Shown piece after piece: positions 60,778 through 64,000 of a stretch of DNA of 64,000 nucleotides. How positions within the stretch are numbered: position 1 is the first letter of the stretch; every line of letters begins with the position of its first letter. The stretch is from Microlunatus endophyticus (GTDB lineage Bacteria; Actinomycetota; Actinomycetes; Propionibacteriales; Propionibacteriaceae). The position numbers and the translations under genes were made by a program. Where the stretch lies: contig NZ_BMMZ01000012.1 in NCBI RefSeq assembly GCF_014646195.1, positions 1-64,000 on the forward strand, in the 5' to 3' direction. The notes below the pieces were generated by a model. The model was not told where the DNA came from. It saw nothing but the letters and a program-made list of their open reading frames with translations, and did no database searches.

Positions 60778-61781
60778 AAGTGGCAGGCGGCGTACCGGTC
60801 GTCGCCGAGATCGCGCAGTTGCGGCGGGGGATCGGTCCGGCAGACGTCCTCGTCGCGCGGGCAGCGGGGGTGGAACGGGCAGCCGGAAGGGATGTGACTG
60901 AGCTCGGGCGGCCGGCCGCCGATCGCCTCGAGTTGCTGGCCCTTCTGGTCCAACCGCGGGATCGAGCGCAGCAAGGCACCGGTGTACGGATGCGCCGGGC
61001 GGGCGAAGATCTCCTCGACCGGGGCGGCCTCGACCATCCGCCCGGCATACATCACGTTGACCTGGTCCGCGACCTCGGCGACGACCCCCAGATCGTGGGT
61101 GATCAGGATCAGCCCCATCTCCCGCTCGGCCTGGATCTCGCCGAGCAGCCGCATGATCTGGGCCTGCACGGTCACGTCCAGGGCGGTGGTCGGCTCGTCG
61201 GCGATCAGTACCTCGGGCTCCAGGGCGAGCGCCATCGCGATCATCACCCGTTGCCGCATGCCGCCGGAGAACTGGTGCGGATACTCCTTGATCCGCTGCC
61301 GGGGATTCGGCACCTGGACCAGGTCCAGCAGGTCGACGGCCCGGTTCCTGGCCTCGGACCGCGGAACGTGCCGCCTGGATCGCAGTGCCTCGGTGAGCTG
61401 GAACCCGACCGTGTAGACCGGATTCAGGGCGGCCAGGGCGTCCTGGAAGACGATCGCGATGTGCTCGCCGCAGACCGCCCGGTGCTCCGGCTCGGGCAGT
61501 GCGAGCAGGTCCTGGCCGCGGAAGCGGATCTCGCCGCCGCTGATCCTGGCCGGCGGTGTCTGGAGCAGTCGCATGATCGCCTGCGCGGTGACGCTCTTGC
61601 CGCTGCCGGATTCGCCGACGATGGCCAGCGTGCGGCCGGCCTCGAGCGTGAATGTCACGCCGTTGACCGCGGAGACGACCTCGCGTCCGCTCCGGAACTC
61701 GACATGCAGGTCGTCCACCTCGAGCAGTGGCGCGACTGCCCGGTCGGCGCGCGTGTCGGTCAGCGTCTCGGTCATGATCAC
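60753..61781 (-). CDS. Peptide ABC transporter ATPase (OppD/DppD type)
   Basis: A 342-residue ATPase. Walker A GESGSGKSVT; signature FSGGMRQRVMIAMAL; Walker B EVLIADEPTTALDV; H-loop LITHDLGVVAEVAD. The C-terminal oligopeptide-transporter domain has the Cys cluster CPFHPRCPRDEDVC and YAACHF. Its start overlaps the permease stop (GTG 61781, or ATG 61775). No OppF-type second ATPase follows. Its last codons fall in the palindromic repeat, so the original C-terminus may have been changed. Confidence 0.93.
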   Translation of the reverse strand: MIMTETLTDTRADRAVAPLLEVDDLHVEFRSGREVVSAVNGVTFTLEAGRTLAIVGESGSGKSVTAQAIMRLLQTPPARISGGEIRFRGQDLLALPEPEHRAVCGEHIAIVFQDALAALNPVYTVGFQLTEALRSRRHVPRSEARNRAVDLLDLVQVPNPRQRIKEYPHQFSGGMRQRVMIAMALALEPEVLIADEPTTALDVTVQAQIMRLLGEIQAEREMGLILITHDLGVVAEVADQVNVMYAGRMVEAAPVEEIFARPAHPYTGALLRSIPRLDQKGQQLEAIGGRPPELSHIPSGCPFHPRCPRDEDVCRTDPPPQLRDLGDDRYAACHFAEESQIP

Positions 61782-62698
61782 TTGAGTTTCGGGTCGAGGG
61801 CGTCACGGAGGTTGTCGCCGATCACCACAAAGGACAGCACGGTCGCCAGCAGGCAGCCCAGCGGGAACAGCAGCAGGTACGGATATCCGCCGGTGAACCA
61901 AGGAGCCCCGCTGCTGATCATGATGCCCCAACTGATCGCCGGCGGCCGGACTCCGATTCCGAGGAAGGCGAGCACGGCCTCGGCCGAGATCACCCCTGCG
62001 ATGGCCGTCGGTACGAGAGCGGTCACCGAGGCGATGGCGTTCGGCAGGATGTGGCTGAACATCAGCCGCAGGTCCGAGGCGCCCAGCGCCCGGGCGGCCC
62101 GTACGTAGTCCAGGTTCTTCGACTCCAGGACCGCCGCCCGGACGTAGCGGGTGTAGCCCATCCAGCCGAATCCGGTGAGCACGATCGCCGGTTGCACGAT
62201 GGTGGCGAAGTCTCCGTCTCCGGCGTCGATGTTGCGGAACAGCGACAGCAGCAGCAGCGCGGCCAGCAGCAGCGGGATGACCAGGAAGACCTCGAGCAGC
62301 CGGGACACGACCGCGTCCACCCAGCCGAGGTAGAAGCCGGACAACAGCCCCAGAGCGATCCCGATGATCAAGGAAGCCCCGACGACGGTGAACGCCAACA
62401 ACAACGACGGGCGGGCGCCGTGGGCGAGCTGGGCCAACACGTCGCAGCCGGATGGATCGGTGCCGAAGGGATGCGGATGCCCGAAGCCCTGCGGCTTGAT
62501 CTTGGCGACACTGATGTCGCAGTGCTGTGGATCGGTCCGGCTGAACAGCCCCGGAAACGCGGCGACCACGATGAAGAACAGGCTGACCAGGGTTGCCAGG
62601 ATCACGTCGGGGCGGCGCAGCATGTGCCGGCCGACCGTCGCCCAGGTCCCGCCCGGCTGGTCGGTGACGACTTCCAGATCGACGGCGGCGCTAGTCAA
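61778..62698 (-). CDS. Peptide ABC permease (DppC/OppC type)
   Basis: A 306-residue permease with six membrane segments and the DppC-type N-terminus. It has HPFGTDPSGCDVLAQLAHGA (periplasmic loop), EAA loop RAARALGASDLRLMFSHILPN, and AVLAFLGIGVRPPAISWG. TTG 62698 is the apparent start, overlapping the DppB stop by 8 bp. Confidence 0.93.
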   Translation of the reverse strand: MTSAAVDLEVVTDQPGGTWATVGRHMLRRPDVILATLVSLFFIVVAAFPGLFSRTDPQHCDISVAKIKPQGFGHPHPFGTDPSGCDVLAQLAHGARPSLLLAFTVVGASLIIGIALGLLSGFYLGWVDAVVSRLLEVFLVIPLLLAALLLLSLFRNIDAGDGDFATIVQPAIVLTGFGWMGYTRYVRAAVLESKNLDYVRAARALGASDLRLMFSHILPNAIASVTALVPTAIAGVISAEAVLAFLGIGVRPPAISWGIMISSGAPWFTGGYPYLLLFPLGCLLATVLSFVVIGDNLRDALDPKLK

Positions 62699-63695
62699 GA
62701 CGGATCCTCGGGTCGAGCGCGGCGTAGGCGAGGTCGACCAGCAGCATCACGCCGATCGTCACCACCGACAGGATCGTGACGATGCCGACCACCACGGAGA
62801 CGTCGCTCTTCTGCACCGACTGCCACAGCAGGTTGCCCATCCCGCGGATGTTCATCACGCCCTCGGTGATCACCGCACCGGACAAGGCGTCGGCGAAGAC
62901 GAAGCCGACGGCCGTGACCACTGGGACCGATGAGTTCCGCACGATGTGGTACGCGGTGACGTGGGCATTGCTCAGCCCCTTGGAGCGGGCGGTCCGTACG
63001 TGTTCGGCGTTGTAGTTCTCCAACTGCGCTGCCCGGACCAGTCGCAAGAACGGCGCACACCCGGTCAGGCCGAGCAGGAGCCCGGGGATGATCAAGGTCA
63101 GCCACGGGTGCTCCTCGCTGTAGGACGGTTTGAAGAGCAGCGCCGGGATCGAGTCCGAGCCGAAGGTCCGGCGGGCCCAGGTGGTCAGCGGCACGGTGAA
63201 GATGAAGCGGTAGACAACCAGCATCACGAACACCGGGAAGGCGTCGATCAGCACCGACGTCAGCCGGATCGAGTGATCGATCGGGCGGCCGCGGAAGCGC
63301 GCCGCGACCGAGCCGAGCAACATCCCGATGATCAACCAGGTGATCGTCACGATCACGAACAGCCGCAGCGTGTTGGGCAGCGCCTGGGCCAGCAGGTCGG
63401 TCAGCGGCCGGCCCTCGAGGTCGGTGCCGAAGTCGCCGTGGGCGTACTCCGACAGCCGGTGCCAGAACGGGCCGAGGCAGGGGTTTCCCGGTTGCTGGTA
63501 ACAGGAATCCCCCAGCCCGTAGCGGACCTCGACGGCATGCAACTGGGATGCGGTCGGGACGTGATCACCGAAGAACGCCAACGCCGGGTTGCCGTTCAAC
63601 TGGATCGCCAGAGTGGTCAGCAGGTGCAGCAGGAGCAGGACCAGCAGTACGGTGAACAGCCCGAGCAGCACCCGCCTGATGACGTAGGAAACCAA
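62691..63695 (-). CDS. Peptide ABC permease (DppB/OppB type)
   Basis: A 334-residue permease. The N-terminus is YVIRRVLLGLFTVLLVLLLL, then a periplasmic loop with NPCLGPFWHRLSEYAHGDFG. The EAA loop is RTARSKGLSNAHVTAYHIVRN, and the end is LLVDLAYAALDPRIRLD. TTG 63695 is the apparent start. The binding-protein gene lies 22 bp upstream on the same strand. Confidence 0.93.
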   Translation of the reverse strand: MVSYVIRRVLLGLFTVLLVLLLLHLLTTLAIQLNGNPALAFFGDHVPTASQLHAVEVRYGLGDSCYQQPGNPCLGPFWHRLSEYAHGDFGTDLEGRPLTDLLAQALPNTLRLFVIVTITWLIIGMLLGSVAARFRGRPIDHSIRLTSVLIDAFPVFVMLVVYRFIFTVPLTTWARRTFGSDSIPALLFKPSYSEEHPWLTLIIPGLLLGLTGCAPFLRLVRAAQLENYNAEHVRTARSKGLSNAHVTAYHIVRNSSVPVVTAVGFVFADALSGAVITEGVMNIRGMGNLLWQSVQKSDVSVVVGIVTILSVVTIGVMLLVDLAYAALDPRIRLD

Positions 63696-63717
63696 GATCG
63701 ATCAGGGCGTTCTTCGG

Positions 63718-64000
63718 TCAGCCGACGTACTTCAGCAGCCGGAGTTCGGTCGCGCCGCTGAACGGATTGATCGCCACGTTGTCCACCCGGTCACTGTAGA
63801 AGGTGACCGAGTTGGAGTAGTCGAGCGGGATTGTCGGGAAATCCTTGGCCAGCACCTGCTCGGCCTGGGCGTACTTGGTGATTGCGGTGTCGATGTCCGG
63901 TGCGTCGTCGCCGGCCTTGATCGCCTTCTCGAAGGCCGCGTCGTAGTACCCGAAGTTGGTGTTGCCGTTCTTCGGATCGCCACTGGCGTAGACCTCGGCC
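63718..64000 (-). CDS. Peptide ABC transporter substrate-binding protein, C-terminus (partial)
   Basis: The last 93 codons of a family 5 solute-binding protein: TNFGYYDAAFEKAIKAGDDA, then YAQAEQVLAKDFPTIPLDY and YSDRVDNVAINPFSGATELR. The rest, including the lipoprotein signal, lies beyond the right edge. It is first in the operon with DppB, DppC and OppD types. Confidence 0.88.
   Translation of the reverse strand, partial: AEVYASGDPKNGNTNFGYYDAAFEKAIKAGDDAPDIDTAITKYAQAEQVLAKDFPTIPLDYSNSVTFYSDRVDNVAINPFSGATELRLLKYVG

Overview
The window looks like a high-GC actinobacterial chromosome, probably Propionibacteriales and perhaps Microlunatus-like. That placement is an inference from a class E sortase with an LAXTG substrate, the tRNA-Thr/tRNA-Met/rpmG/hadAB/murB block, an oleA-oleBC-oleD cluster, and the tRNA-Trp/secE/nusG/rplK/rplA block. 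No 16S gene is present to test it.

Bases 1 to about 12,400 read as an accessory island. It opens with the LAETG-anchored C-terminus of a surface protein facing a class E sortase across a strong hairpin. A nest of insertion sequences follows (1412-6958): one IS256-family element is split into four pieces by a second IS256 copy, by a decayed IS110 element and by an intact IS110 element. Both IS110 elements have 200-260 bp of structured non-coding sequence upstream of the transposase, where bridge RNAs are expected. Next come an amidohydrolase, a WxL-like secreted protein coupled to a DUF916-type membrane-anchored protein, and a divergent TetR regulator. The region ends at a 55-bp 3' fragment of a tRNA-Tyr gene followed by a hairpin, which fits an attachment-site scar.

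Bases 12.5-29.4 kb carry a fused two-module ABC exporter with one degenerate nucleotide site, an aldo/keto reductase remnant, a SulP anion transporter, and a sugar/polysaccharide-themed group. That group has a secreted beta-helix protein, an enolase-superfamily enzyme, a Gfo/Idh/MocA oxidoreductase, an orphan sugar permease, a GH78-type rhamnosidase, an aminotransferase, an MDR dehydrogenase and an SDR. The GH78/aminotransferase divergent promoter has paired LacI-like operators.

Bases 29.5-37.9 kb hold a lytic transglycosylase remnant, the olefin cluster oleA-oleBC-oleD (head-to-head fatty acid condensation to long-chain alkenes), and a tightly overlapping four-gene operon: NodS-like methyltransferase, GT2 glycosyltransferase, acyl-CoA dehydrogenase-like protein, PIG-L deacetylase. 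I know of no described function for this operon. Its enzyme set resembles the toolkit for building a modified lipo-amino-sugar.

Bases 38-54 kb are mixed: two MFS transporters, a PPOX/universal-stress group, menaquinone methyltransferase, tRNAs, rpmG, a CbiX-type chelatase, hadA/hadB, murB, treZ, a kinase-like protein, an acyl-CoA ligase, an aminotransferase and an orphan DppB-type permease. Bases 54-57.4 kb are the secE-nusG-rplK-rplA block; SecE and NusG have long acidic N-terminal extensions. The last 6.5 kb holds two copies of a 106-bp palindromic repeat, a small secreted protein, a DUF4267/TetR pair with twin operators, a decayed ArsR-AHSA1 pair, an exopolyphosphatase-like protein, and an opp/dpp peptide transporter operon running off the right edge.
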